This document shows, one piece after another, positions 47,873 through 56,276 of a DNA stretch of 64,000 nt; position 1 is the stretch's first letter; every line of letters begins with the position of its first letter. This stretch comes from DASVHS01 sp035468985 (GTDB taxonomy: Bacteria > Acidobacteriota > Thermoanaerobaculia > Gp7-AA8): positions 186,001 to 250,000 of the forward strand of contig DATISF010000001.1 in NCBI GenBank assembly GCA_035468985.1, in the 5' to 3' direction. Both the position numbers and the translations under genes were made by a program. The notes below the pieces were generated by a model. It was not told the DNA's origin. It did not search any database and saw nothing but the letters and a program-made list of their open reading frames with translations.

Positions 47873-50589
47873 GGACGCCACCTCATCGCCAACCACCACT
47901 CTGTCCGATTCCGCAGCGGTTCGTCGAGGATTCGCGCCACGCCCGCGGTCATGTCGAGGGCGGGTAGACGCAAAAGCGGGACCGAGCCCGATGCGAACGC
48001 CAGCTCGAGGCCGGCCAGGGCCACGCTCCCGCTCTCCGTGCGGTGATGCTGGTAGAACGCGGTCGCGGGAAGAATCGGCAACGTGGCCTCGATCCGCGCT
48101 CCGTCGTAATGGCGGCCGGAAAGCGTGCCGATCGGCAGGGCCGGATCGAAGATGCGATTCGGGATTGCGGAGTGCGGCAGGATCGACGACTGCAGACCTC
48201 CGACGTCGACGCCGGAAGAGCCGCGCGATTCGTCATGCTGATAGCGGCCCGCGATCCGGAACGCGCCGCCCTTCACGGAAGCCGACACCACGCCGCGATA
48301 GTGCGCGAGCGAGCCTCTCTCGCCCCACAGCAGCAACTCCTCGTCCGCCCGCCACGACGGGAAAATCTGTCGCCGCGCGCCGGCGGCCTGCAGAAATCCG
48401 ATGTCGAGCGGCCGGCCAGTGAGACCGCCGGCGGCGATCGAGAACGATCCGAGCGGCCGCTGCGTCCTCCACGATCCACGAACTTCGAGACCGTTGCGCT
48501 TCACCAGCCGGTCATCGGCGGTGAAGAGATTTCCGGACAACACGACCGGCCAACCGCGCCACGTCGAAACGATTGCGGCGCCGCGCTGCGCGTTTTCCGA
48601 TCCGATCGATCCGAGGGCCAGCGTGTCCAGACGTCCGATCACGTCACCGATGCGGACGCCGACTTCCGTCGCGTGCTGTTTCGTGGCCAGCTGTTCGCCA
48701 ACCAGCCATGTGATCTCCTGCCGCCCGATTCCGTACGGCCGTGACGGCGACAACGCCTCCGACGCGAAGGCCGGTGGCGCAGGAATGACCGGCGGAAGCG
48801 CCGGCACGAGCGACGCGTCCCATGGAGCCCCGGCTTCAGCCGGTTGCGGCCCCGGCGGAAGCCGGGGCTCCATGACGCGCAGAACAAACCCGTCCGGCTC
48901 CAGCCCCATGAAAAACACGCGGCCATCGGGCGCGGGGGCGGGCTGGAACGCACCGCCGCTGCTGCGCGTGATCGGATGATGTTCGCCGGTCAGCTCGATC
49001 CGCTCCAGCTCCGCAAAACCTCCGTGTAGAACCGTGGCGATGATCGTGTCGCCGTCCCATTCGGGTGTGGCCACGCTGGCGCTGGAAACGACGACGCGAT
49101 CGCCGGCCGAGAGCGTCCAGACTCCGTTGCGATGCGAGACGAACACGATCTGCGAGCCGTGCGCGCGCGGATGCGAGTACACCGTTTCGAGGGAAGGCTC
49201 GTTGCGCGGCGTGACCGCACCGCTGCTGAGATCGACGTTCACGAGCTGCGAGAGTCCGTTCCTGGTTCGCACGGCCACTGCGCTGCGGCCGTCCGGCAAT
49301 GGATCGGCGTCGAAGACATCGGCGAGACGCGTGACCCGCCGGCTCTCGCCCGTCGACGGAGTCCACAGGAACAGATCGTGGTGAAGAAACCCCTCGCCAT
49401 CGGGCTGCCGATGCGAGAAAAGGATCGACTTCCCGTCGCCCGTCCAGCGGGGGGCCGACACGTCACCCCCGTCCGCCGGCGTGAACGAATGCATGATCTT
49501 TCGCGGAAGCGGTTTGGCGAGGACGGGAGGGACATCCTCCGGATCGCGTTTCAAGATGCGCGCGATCCTCTCCTCAAGCTTCTTTCGCTCCTCCTCGGCC
49601 GATCCCGTCGACCAGATCACGATCCGGGAAGGCTTGTTCCGGGTGCGCAGGACAACGGCGATCTGCGAGCCGTCCGGCGAAACGACCGGATCGCCGCTGT
49701 TCCGCGACGTCTCCTGCCAGAGGTCGCCTTCGCGCAGCGGCGCAGCGCGATTCACCGCGAGCGCGGACGCCGTGAGCTCGGCGGTGAACCGGTCGTAAAG
49801 ACGCTCCGGCGAATCGCCGAACACGCCGGCGAACGCCGCCGCGAACGAGCGGCGCTGGCGCGCCGTCATCCGCGCCCACAACCGGCGGAGGCTCCCCTCG
49901 CCCGTCCGCGCCTCGAGCCATTCCAGATACGCCGATCCGGCGAGGTAGGCCATCGACATCCCGAGGAATCGCGTGTCGGAATTGAGTTGGGCGTACGACG
50001 GAAGACGACCGCTCGCCGCCCACTTTCGGAGCACGACCGCGCGCATCGTGCTCGGCGGCCTGCCCGCGCCGGTCAGACGCCCTTCGACGACGGTCGCATA
50101 GCCTTCGAGCACCCACCGAGGCGCGTCGAGCGTGATCGGGTCGAGCGGAAGGACGAAGCGCTCCATGGCTCGCTGCAGCGGGTTCCGCGACGGCCGGAGC
50201 ATGTGCATGATGTGCGTGATCTCGTGCACGGCGAGCAGGTCGATCCAGTCGCTGTACGCGCCGATCTGCTCGTCGGGGCCGGGAGGCTCGGTGTAGAACA
50301 CGATGCGCGGCGCGTCGAGAATCGGCCAGGCCAGACCGTTGGCCGACGCCACCGGGTTGCTGACGATCACGTCGATCGTCTGGGGCGGATCGAAGCCCAC
50401 TTCCTTCACGACCGCGGCGCGAATCGACTCGACCCGCGAGGCCGCGCGCGAGGCCCACTGCTCGTACCCGGCCGGATAGTGAACGCGAAAATGCGGCGTG
50501 GCGATCGTCCGCCAGCCGGCTGAAGGACCCTGGGCCTGCACTGCGGATGCGACTGCGAGCAGCGCAAGGAGTCGAACGATCCGGCTCAT
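47869..50589 (-). CDS. Secreted MA-type metallopeptidase with WD40-like propeller
   Basis: A 906-residue protein with a signal peptide (VRLLALLAVASAVQA). The N-terminal gluzincin domain has HEITH at residues 122-126 and LEGYATVVEGR with the third ligand. A PD40-type propeller (VVSPDGSQIAVVLRT, GDGKSILFSHRQPDG) and a C-terminal beta-rich part follow. The last 200 residues may form an outer-membrane barrel. MEPRLPPGPQPAEAGAPW in the linker is encoded by a 52-bp palindromic repeat. Substrate unknown. Confidence 0.85.
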   Translation of the reverse strand: MSRIVRLLALLAVASAVQAQGPSAGWRTIATPHFRVHYPAGYEQWASRAASRVESIRAAVVKEVGFDPPQTIDVIVSNPVASANGLAWPILDAPRIVFYTEPPGPDEQIGAYSDWIDLLAVHEITHIMHMLRPSRNPLQRAMERFVLPLDPITLDAPRWVLEGYATVVEGRLTGAGRPPSTMRAVVLRKWAASGRLPSYAQLNSDTRFLGMSMAYLAGSAYLEWLEARTGEGSLRRLWARMTARQRRSFAAAFAGVFGDSPERLYDRFTAELTASALAVNRAAPLREGDLWQETSRNSGDPVVSPDGSQIAVVLRTRNKPSRIVIWSTGSAEEERKKLEERIARILKRDPEDVPPVLAKPLPRKIMHSFTPADGGDVSAPRWTGDGKSILFSHRQPDGEGFLHHDLFLWTPSTGESRRVTRLADVFDADPLPDGRSAVAVRTRNGLSQLVNVDLSSGAVTPRNEPSLETVYSHPRAHGSQIVFVSHRNGVWTLSAGDRVVVSSASVATPEWDGDTIIATVLHGGFAELERIELTGEHHPITRSSGGAFQPAPAPDGRVFFMGLEPDGFVLRVMEPRLPPGPQPAEAGAPWDASLVPALPPVIPAPPAFASEALSPSRPYGIGRQEITWLVGEQLATKQHATEVGVRIGDVIGRLDTLALGSIGSENAQRGAAIVSTWRGWPVVLSGNLFTADDRLVKRNGLEVRGSWRTQRPLGSFSIAAGGLTGRPLDIGFLQAAGARRQIFPSWRADEELLLWGERGSLAHYRGVVSASVKGGAFRIAGRYQHDESRGSSGVDVGGLQSSILPHSAIPNRIFDPALPIGTLSGRHYDGARIEATLPILPATAFYQHHRTESGSVALAGLELAFASGSVPLLRLPALDMTAGVARILDEPLRNRTEWWLAMRWRP
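48822..48873. repeat. Palindromic repeat in frame in the MA-peptidase gene
   Basis: Left arm ATGGAGCCCCGGCTTCAGCC and right arm GCCGGGGCTCCAT form a 22-bp inverted pair with one mismatch (A versus C) and an 8-nt loop. It encodes MEPRLPPGPQPAEAGAP. A decayed relative lies at 20062-20111. Confidence 0.9.
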
Positions 50590-50615
50590 TTCGGGGATGC
50601 TAGTGTACGAAAGAG

Positions 50616-50800
50616 CGGGATTCGGGGGTTCGGGATTCGAGGTTCGGGGTTCGGGGTTCGGGATTCGGGGTTCGGGATTCGGGATTCAGGGTTCGCTGTT
50701 CGGGGTTCGCTGTTCGGGTTCGGGATTCGCTGTTCGGGGTTCGGGGTTCGCTGTTCGGGGTCCGCAAACTCCGAACTCCGAACCCCGAACCCCTAACCCC
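50616..50800. repeat. Largest heptamer-repeat locus (GGGTTCG/GGGATTC)
   Basis: About 150 bp of tandem GGGTTCG and GGGATTC variants, interspersed with CTGTTCG, end in a short inverted arm of CCGAACT/CCGAACC units that touches the glnS stop. It fills most of the 203-bp gap between the MA-peptidase start and glnS. No gene seen. Confidence 0.85.
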
Positions 50801-52469
50801 GTGAAGCGGCCTTCGCCCAGCTATCCCTGAGCGTCGCCGTGCGATTGAACACGAGCCGCTCATCTGCCGAATCGGGATCCACATTGAAGTAACCGAGGCG
50901 CTCGAACTGGTAATGGGAGAGCGGGGCGGCGCCGCGGATCGACGGCTCAAGCTTCGCGTGCTCGACGATCTCCAGTGACCGCGGGTTGAGATCGGCCAGA
51001 AAATCGCCGCTCTCTTCCGGATTCTCGCTCTTGAAGAGGCGGTCGTAGAGCCGCACCTCGCAGTCCAGGGCATGCTGCGCGGAAACCCAATGCAGCGTGG
51101 CCTTTGGACGGCGGCCGTCGGGAGCATCGCCGCCGCGCGTTGCCGGATCGTACGTCGCGCGCAGCTCGACGACATTGCCGCCGGCATCCTTCACGACATT
51201 CGTGCAGGTGATGAAGTACGCGGAGCGGAGCCGTACCTCCCGCCCGGGGGCGAGCCGGAAGAATTTCTTCGGCGGCACTTCCATGAAATCGTCCTGCTCG
51301 ATGTAGAGGACCTTCGAGAACGGCACCTTCCGCTTCCCCATCGACTCATCCTCGGGATTGTTCGGCGATTCGAGCTCCTCCGACTTGCCCTCCGGATAGT
51401 TTTCGATGACGACGCGCAATGGCCTGAGCACGCCCATCACGCGCGGCGCGATCTTGTTCAGGTCCTCGCGAACGCTGAATTCGAGCAGCGCCACGTCGAT
51501 GACATTCTCGCGCCTGGCCACGCCGACGCGATCGCAGAAGTTGCGGATCGAGGCCGGCGTATAGCCGCGCCGCCGCAGGCCGGCCAGGGTCGGCATTCGC
51601 GGGTCGTCCCAACCGCGAACGTGCCCCTCTTCGACGAGACGCAAGAGCTTGCGCTTGCTCATCACCGTGTAATTGAGGTTGAGCCGCGCGAACTCGATCT
51701 GCTGCGGCCGCGACGGCACCGGCAGGTTCTCGATCAGCCAGTCGTAGAGCGGCCGGTGATCCTCGAACTCGAGCGTGCAAAGCGAATGGGTCACGTGCTC
51801 GATGGCGTCCGACGGCGGATGAGCGAAGTCGTACAGCGGATAGATGCACCACTTGTCGCCGGTGCGGTGATGCGTCTCGTGACGGATGCGGTAGAGCACG
51901 GGATCGCGCATGTTCACGTTCGGCGAGGACATGTCGATCTTCGCGCGCAGAACGTGCGCGCCGTCGGGAAACTCGCCGGCCCTCATCCGGCGAAAGAGAT
52001 CGAGATTCTCCGCGGCTGTCCGGTTTCTGTACGGGCTCTCGTTCCCCGGCTCGGTCAGCGTGCCGCGCATCGTGCGGATCTCGTCGGCGCTCGAGCTGTC
52101 GACGTACGCCTTCCCCGCCTGGATCAGCGACTCAGCCCACTCGTAGAGCTGGTCGAAGTAGTCGGCGGCGTGAAAGAGGTTCTGCTGCCAGTCGAAGCCG
52201 AGCCACTTCACATCGCTCTTGATGGCTTCGGCGTACTCGATGTCTTCCTTCTCCGGATTCGTGTCGTCGAACCGGAGATTGCAGTGGCCGCCGTACTCCA
52301 TGGCCACGCCGAAGTTGAGGCAGATCGACTTGGCGTGACCGATGTGCAGATAGCCGTTCGGCTCTGGCGGAAAACGGGTGACGACCGTCGTATGCTTGCC
52401 GGTCCGGAGATCGTCTTCGATGATCTCCTCGATGAAATTCAGCGAACGGGGGGCTTCGGTGGTCGTCAT
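50793..52469 (-). CDS. glnS: Glutaminyl-tRNA synthetase
   Basis: A 558-residue class I synthetase. PPEPNGYLHIGHAKS is the HIGH motif and MSKRKLL the KMSKS equivalent. RFDDTNPEKED, and the C-terminal beta barrels (VPFSKVLYIEQDDFM) fit GlnRS. Presence of GlnRS with no gatCAB in view suggests direct glutaminylation. The start is ATG 52469. This ATG and the ATG of the divergent S9 peptidase share the tetranucleotide CATG (52467-52470), so there is no intergenic DNA. Confidence 0.95.
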   Translation of the reverse strand: MTTTEAPRSLNFIEEIIEDDLRTGKHTTVVTRFPPEPNGYLHIGHAKSICLNFGVAMEYGGHCNLRFDDTNPEKEDIEYAEAIKSDVKWLGFDWQQNLFHAADYFDQLYEWAESLIQAGKAYVDSSSADEIRTMRGTLTEPGNESPYRNRTAAENLDLFRRMRAGEFPDGAHVLRAKIDMSSPNVNMRDPVLYRIRHETHHRTGDKWCIYPLYDFAHPPSDAIEHVTHSLCTLEFEDHRPLYDWLIENLPVPSRPQQIEFARLNLNYTVMSKRKLLRLVEEGHVRGWDDPRMPTLAGLRRRGYTPASIRNFCDRVGVARRENVIDVALLEFSVREDLNKIAPRVMGVLRPLRVVIENYPEGKSEELESPNNPEDESMGKRKVPFSKVLYIEQDDFMEVPPKKFFRLAPGREVRLRSAYFITCTNVVKDAGGNVVELRATYDPATRGGDAPDGRRPKATLHWVSAQHALDCEVRLYDRLFKSENPEESGDFLADLNPRSLEIVEHAKLEPSIRGAAPLSHYQFERLGYFNVDPDSADERLVFNRTATLRDSWAKAASRG

Positions 52470-54342
52470 GGAAAATCGGCGGAGTGTAAAACAACTGGCG
52501 GCGATTCTCATTCTCCTGGCTTGCCCGGCCCTTGCCCAGGACCTCGAACGAACCGTGACGACGATGGCCAAGATCGGCTTCGCCAACTCCCCTTCGTTCT
52601 CGGCCGACGGCAAACGAATCGCCTTCCTCACGAACCTCAGCGGCTCGCCGCAGGTGTGGTCCGTGCCGGCGGACGGCGGCTATCCCGAGCAGATCACCAC
52701 CTTCGACGATCCCGTGACGGCCATCGACTGGTCGCCGAGCGGCGAGTGGATCGCGCTGCAGGTCGCTCCGGGCGGCGGCCTGAACTCCCAGATCTACCTC
52801 ATCCATCCCGACGGGACCGGCCTGCGCCGGATCACCGAGGGGGGGAAGGAGAACAACTGGCTCGGGAAGTGGACGCCGGACTCGAAAGCGCTGGCGATCT
52901 CCTCGAACCGCCGCTCGCCCGACGCGATGGACAACTGGCTGGTCGATCTCACCACCGGCAAGATGGCGCTGATCGCCCAGAACACCGGCATCGGCCGGGT
53001 GATCGACATCAGCCGCGACGGGAAGTACGCACTGGTCGAGCGGCTGCGCAGCCGCGGCGACAACGATGTGTACCGGGTGTCGCTGGCCGAACCGAAGCAG
53101 GAGGTCCTGCTGACGAAGCACACCCCTCCCGCCCTCTTTGGCGACGGGCGGTTCGGTGCAACGTCTGACGTCGTCTACCTGTCCGGCAATCCCGGTCGCG
53201 ACCTCGAGGCGTTCGGCGCCGTGAAGATCAACGGTGACGCCGCCGGCCCGTTCACGGTTCTCGCGTCGCGTGACGACGCCGAGCTCGATTCCGTCGAGCT
53301 GACGCACGGCGCGAGCCGCGCCATCCTCTCGTGGAACCGCGCCGGACGGAACGAGATCTCGTTCTTCAATTTCTCCTCGATGAAGGAGACTCCGGTGCCG
53401 AGACTGGCAGGCGACATCGCCGGCGGATTCACCTTCGCGCCGAACGACACGTTTTTCGCGTTCTCGATGTCGGGCGCAACGGCGCCGTCGGACATCTGGA
53501 CGATGAGCACGCTCAGCTTCGACCTCCGCCAGCTCACGCGCAGCCCGCACGCGGGCGTCAGTCTCTCGCAGCTCGTGCGGCCGGAGCTCTACACCTATCT
53601 CGCGCAGGACGGCGTGCATCTGAGCGGCTGGCTGTACCGGCCGAAGAACGTGCAGCCTCCTTATCCCACGGTCTTCAGTTTTCACGGAGGACCGGAAGGG
53701 CAGGAACGCCCCTCGTTCAACAGCACGTACCAGGCGCTGCTCACGTCGGGGATCGCCGTTTTCGCGCCGAACGTGCGCGGCTCATCGGGATTCGGCAAGC
53801 GGTTCGTGAATCTCGACAACGGGGCGTTGCGCGTGAACGGCGTGCGCGACATCAAGGATTCGGTCGATGCGCTGGTGAAAGAGGGCCTCGCCGATCCCAA
53901 ACGCCTGGCGATCATGGGCGGCTCGTATGGCGGCTACATGGTCATGGCCGGCGTGACGGAGTTCCCCGATCTCTTCGCAGCGGGCGCCGATCTCTTCGGG
54001 GTCGTCAACTTCGATACGTTCTTCAAGCACACAGAACCGTGGATGGCGGCGATCTCCACGGTCGAATACGGCGACCCGGCGACGCAGGCGGACATGCTCC
54101 GCTCGCTGTCGCCGATCAACAAGCTCGACCGCGTGAAGACGCCGCTGATCGTGCTGCACGGCGCGAACGACACCAACGTACCGGTCGTGGAGGCCGAGCA
54201 GATTGTAAACACGCTGCGCCAGCGCAACGTGCCGGTCGAGTACGTTCTGTTCCCTGATGAAGGGCATGGGTGGAGGAAGACGAATAACCGGATCAAATCC
54301 ACGGTCTCGATCGTGCGGTTTTTCAGCGAGCGATTGAAGTAG
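52468..54342 (+). CDS. Secreted S9-family prolyl oligopeptidase-like peptidase
   Basis: A 624-residue protein with a signal peptide (QLAAILILLACPALAQ), a propeller of FSADGKRIAFLTN-like blades, and a C-terminal alpha/beta hydrolase domain with the catalytic Ser in GGSYGGYM, Asp in HGANDTNVP and His in DEGHGW. It probably degrades peptides in the periplasm or outside. ATG 52468 is preferred; GTG 52459 (7 nt after a GGGGGG) is an alternative that would lengthen the overlap with glnS. Confidence 0.93.
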   Translation: MENRRSVKQLAAILILLACPALAQDLERTVTTMAKIGFANSPSFSADGKRIAFLTNLSGSPQVWSVPADGGYPEQITTFDDPVTAIDWSPSGEWIALQVAPGGGLNSQIYLIHPDGTGLRRITEGGKENNWLGKWTPDSKALAISSNRRSPDAMDNWLVDLTTGKMALIAQNTGIGRVIDISRDGKYALVERLRSRGDNDVYRVSLAEPKQEVLLTKHTPPALFGDGRFGATSDVVYLSGNPGRDLEAFGAVKINGDAAGPFTVLASRDDAELDSVELTHGASRAILSWNRAGRNEISFFNFSSMKETPVPRLAGDIAGGFTFAPNDTFFAFSMSGATAPSDIWTMSTLSFDLRQLTRSPHAGVSLSQLVRPELYTYLAQDGVHLSGWLYRPKNVQPPYPTVFSFHGGPEGQERPSFNSTYQALLTSGIAVFAPNVRGSSGFGKRFVNLDNGALRVNGVRDIKDSVDALVKEGLADPKRLAIMGGSYGGYMVMAGVTEFPDLFAAGADLFGVVNFDTFFKHTEPWMAAISTVEYGDPATQADMLRSLSPINKLDRVKTPLIVLHGANDTNVPVVEAEQIVNTLRQRNVPVEYVLFPDEGHGWRKTNNRIKSTVSIVRFFSERLK

Positions 54343-54413
54343 AGGACACCGGGACGCGAGGACTGGCGGTGCATCACTTCGAGTTCTCGGGTCCTCGAGT
54401 CCTGGGGTCCTCT
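54342..54413. repeat. Heptamer-like inverted repeat between convergent genes
   Basis: GAGGACACCGGGACGCGAGG on the left and TCGAGTCCTGGGGTCCTC on the right are imperfect inverted arms of GAGGACC/GGTCCTC-type units. The right arm encodes the C-terminal tail of the minus-strand hydrolase, and the left arm begins at the last base of the S9 stop. Confidence 0.65.
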
Positions 54414-55072
54414 CCGACCAGCCACTCCATCAACCCGCTTTCTCCGTACGCCGGATCCCACGAGTTGTGTCCGACGCCCTTCAACTCCGTGTAGCGAACC
54501 TGCGCGCCGGCCGCTTCCAGCGCGGCGTGCATGATGCGCGACTCGTCGACAGGGACGATCGTGTCGGCGTCGCCGTGAAAGATCCAGGTCGGAATGTGCG
54601 CGATGCCTTTCACGAATCCGCTGAAATCGCGTTTGGCACGAGATGACAGCCACCCGCAGACCGGCGCGAGCGATGCGAAGCGGCCAGTCTGATCGGAGGC
54701 GAGAAGCCACGCTCCCGCCGCTCCCATCGAGATCCCGGTGAGTGCAATGCGCGCGGCGTCGATGCGAAACTCGCTGATGACCGAATCGAGTGCTGCCGCG
54801 GCAATCGCTCGCGCGGCCGGCGCGGACCAGTGACTCTCCGCCGGGCACTGCGGAAAGACGACGATGGCGGGATACGGCTCGCGGTCATACAGATGAGGAC
54901 CGATCCCGACTTTGGTCGGCGTGACGGAGTCGTTGCCTCGTTCACCCGCTCCATGGAGAAACAGCACGGCCGGCCACGTGTGGTCGTCGTCGTAGTCAGG
55001 TGGAACGTAGACGCGGAAGTCGCGCGTTCCGCCGCCGGATTCGACATGCCGCAGCAGAAAGTCGGTGCTCAT
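54374..55072 (-). CDS. Alpha/beta hydrolase, PHB-depolymerase/esterase-like
   Basis: A 232-residue hydrolase. PAVLFLHGAGERGND begins the core, GISMGAAGAW has the Ser, HGDADTIVPVDES the Asp and GVGHNSWD the His. It resembles LpqC/esterase-D type enzymes acting on esters or polyhydroxyalkanoates. No signal peptide from ATG 55072. ATGA overlap of 4 nt with the kinase. The last 14 residues are encoded by a repeat. Confidence 0.87.
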   Translation of the reverse strand: MSTDFLLRHVESGGGTRDFRVYVPPDYDDDHTWPAVLFLHGAGERGNDSVTPTKVGIGPHLYDREPYPAIVVFPQCPAESHWSAPAARAIAAAALDSVISEFRIDAARIALTGISMGAAGAWLLASDQTGRFASLAPVCGWLSSRAKRDFSGFVKGIAHIPTWIFHGDADTIVPVDESRIMHAALEAAGAQVRYTELKGVGHNSWDPAYGESGLMEWLVGEDPRTRGPENSK

Positions 55073-56229
55073 GCGGCTCTGCGGCCGCGAAGACGTTGTG
55101 CGACCGCGAGCAGAAGCGGCAGTTCGGCGATCGTCACCGCGATTCCGAGCACGATCCCGAGCAGCTGGTGATCCCGACCCCATTGAGGCGCGACCGAAAT
55201 GATCAGGCCCATGGTCAGCATCCACAGCAGGAGGACCGCGAAGGTCATGACGATACTCACGCCGATGCTGATCAGGAGCGTTCCGGGCGTGATCTTCATC
55301 TTCAGGTAGTCCATCGCCGAGATCGGCGGCACGAACGCATCCGTGATCCGCTTGATCTCCTCGATGACCTCGTCCCACGATTTCGGTCGCTGCGCCGGAT
55401 CTTTCCTGGTGAGATGGTCGATGAGTTTCTGCACCGAAGCCGGGACATCACCGCGCTCGCGGCGGATGCGCGGGAACTCCTCGTGCAGGTGGTTGGCGAT
55501 CACACTGAGCGCGGAGCCCGTGAACGGCGGATGACCCGTCAGCATCTCGAACATCACCGCGCCGAGGGCGTACATGTCGGTCTGCATGTCGACGGATTCG
55601 CCATGAGCTTGTTCGGGTGCCGCATAGTGCGGCGTCCCGAGAAACTGGCTGGCCTGGGAGAGGTTCGACGCCTGCGGCCCGCCGATCGAACGCGACAGAC
55701 CGAAATCAGCGACTCGAACGTTGTCGCGCTGATCGATGAGGATGTTGCCGGGCTTGACGTCGCGATGAACGATTCCCTTCGCTGCGGCGGCGCGAAGTCC
55801 GAACGCGATCTGCAGCGCGATGCGCAGCGCCTGCTCGACCGACAGCGGACCCAGGCGCCGCAACCGGTCCGCGAGCGATTCGCCCTCCACATACTCCATG
55901 GCCAGATAGTGACGGCCCTCCGCCTGTCCGAACGAGTAGACGCGAACGACGTTCGGATCTTCGACGCTGGCCATGAGCCGCGCCTCCCGGATGAACCGAT
56001 CGTGAAACGGCGATCCGGCGGTCGTGTCGCCGCCGATCGTCTTCACCGCTACCTTCCTCCCCAGCGACAACTCCTCGGCCACATAGACGACGCCCATTCC
56101 TCCCGTTCCAAGAACGCCATCGATGCGGAAACCGGGAATGGTGAGTGTTTCGGGCGCAACCTCAGCCGGACGCGCTGCCGCCTGCGGCACGAAAGTGGCC
56201 GTGGATGACACGTCTGAAGGTGATTCCAA
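55069..56229 (-). CDS. Ser/Thr protein kinase with two C-terminal membrane helices
   Basis: A 386-residue Hanks kinase. LGTGGMGVVYVAEE, VAVKTIGG, HRDVKPGN, DFGLSRS and YAAPEQAHG all look intact. Two hydrophobic segments at the C-terminus (about 315-350 and 355-375) anchor it, with hardly any extracellular sensor. It is transcribed away from a second kinase gene only 47 bp upstream, so the two may share a regulatory region. Confidence 0.92.
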   Translation of the reverse strand: MESPSDVSSTATFVPQAAARPAEVAPETLTIPGFRIDGVLGTGGMGVVYVAEELSLGRKVAVKTIGGDTTAGSPFHDRFIREARLMASVEDPNVVRVYSFGQAEGRHYLAMEYVEGESLADRLRRLGPLSVEQALRIALQIAFGLRAAAAKGIVHRDVKPGNILIDQRDNVRVADFGLSRSIGGPQASNLSQASQFLGTPHYAAPEQAHGESVDMQTDMYALGAVMFEMLTGHPPFTGSALSVIANHLHEEFPRIRRERGDVPASVQKLIDHLTRKDPAQRPKSWDEVIEEIKRITDAFVPPISAMDYLKMKITPGTLLISIGVSIVMTFAVLLLWMLTMGLIISVAPQWGRDHQLLGIVLGIAVTIAELPLLLAVAQRLRGRRAA

Positions 56230-56276
56230 CGGGCCGATCGTACACCCTGCGGTCTGCTACGATCATCCCCACGCCA

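Noticed and set aside
50616..50800. Repeat array considered as CRISPR
   Set aside because: Seven-base units run without spacers of constant length, no cas genes are near, and the arms are inverted.
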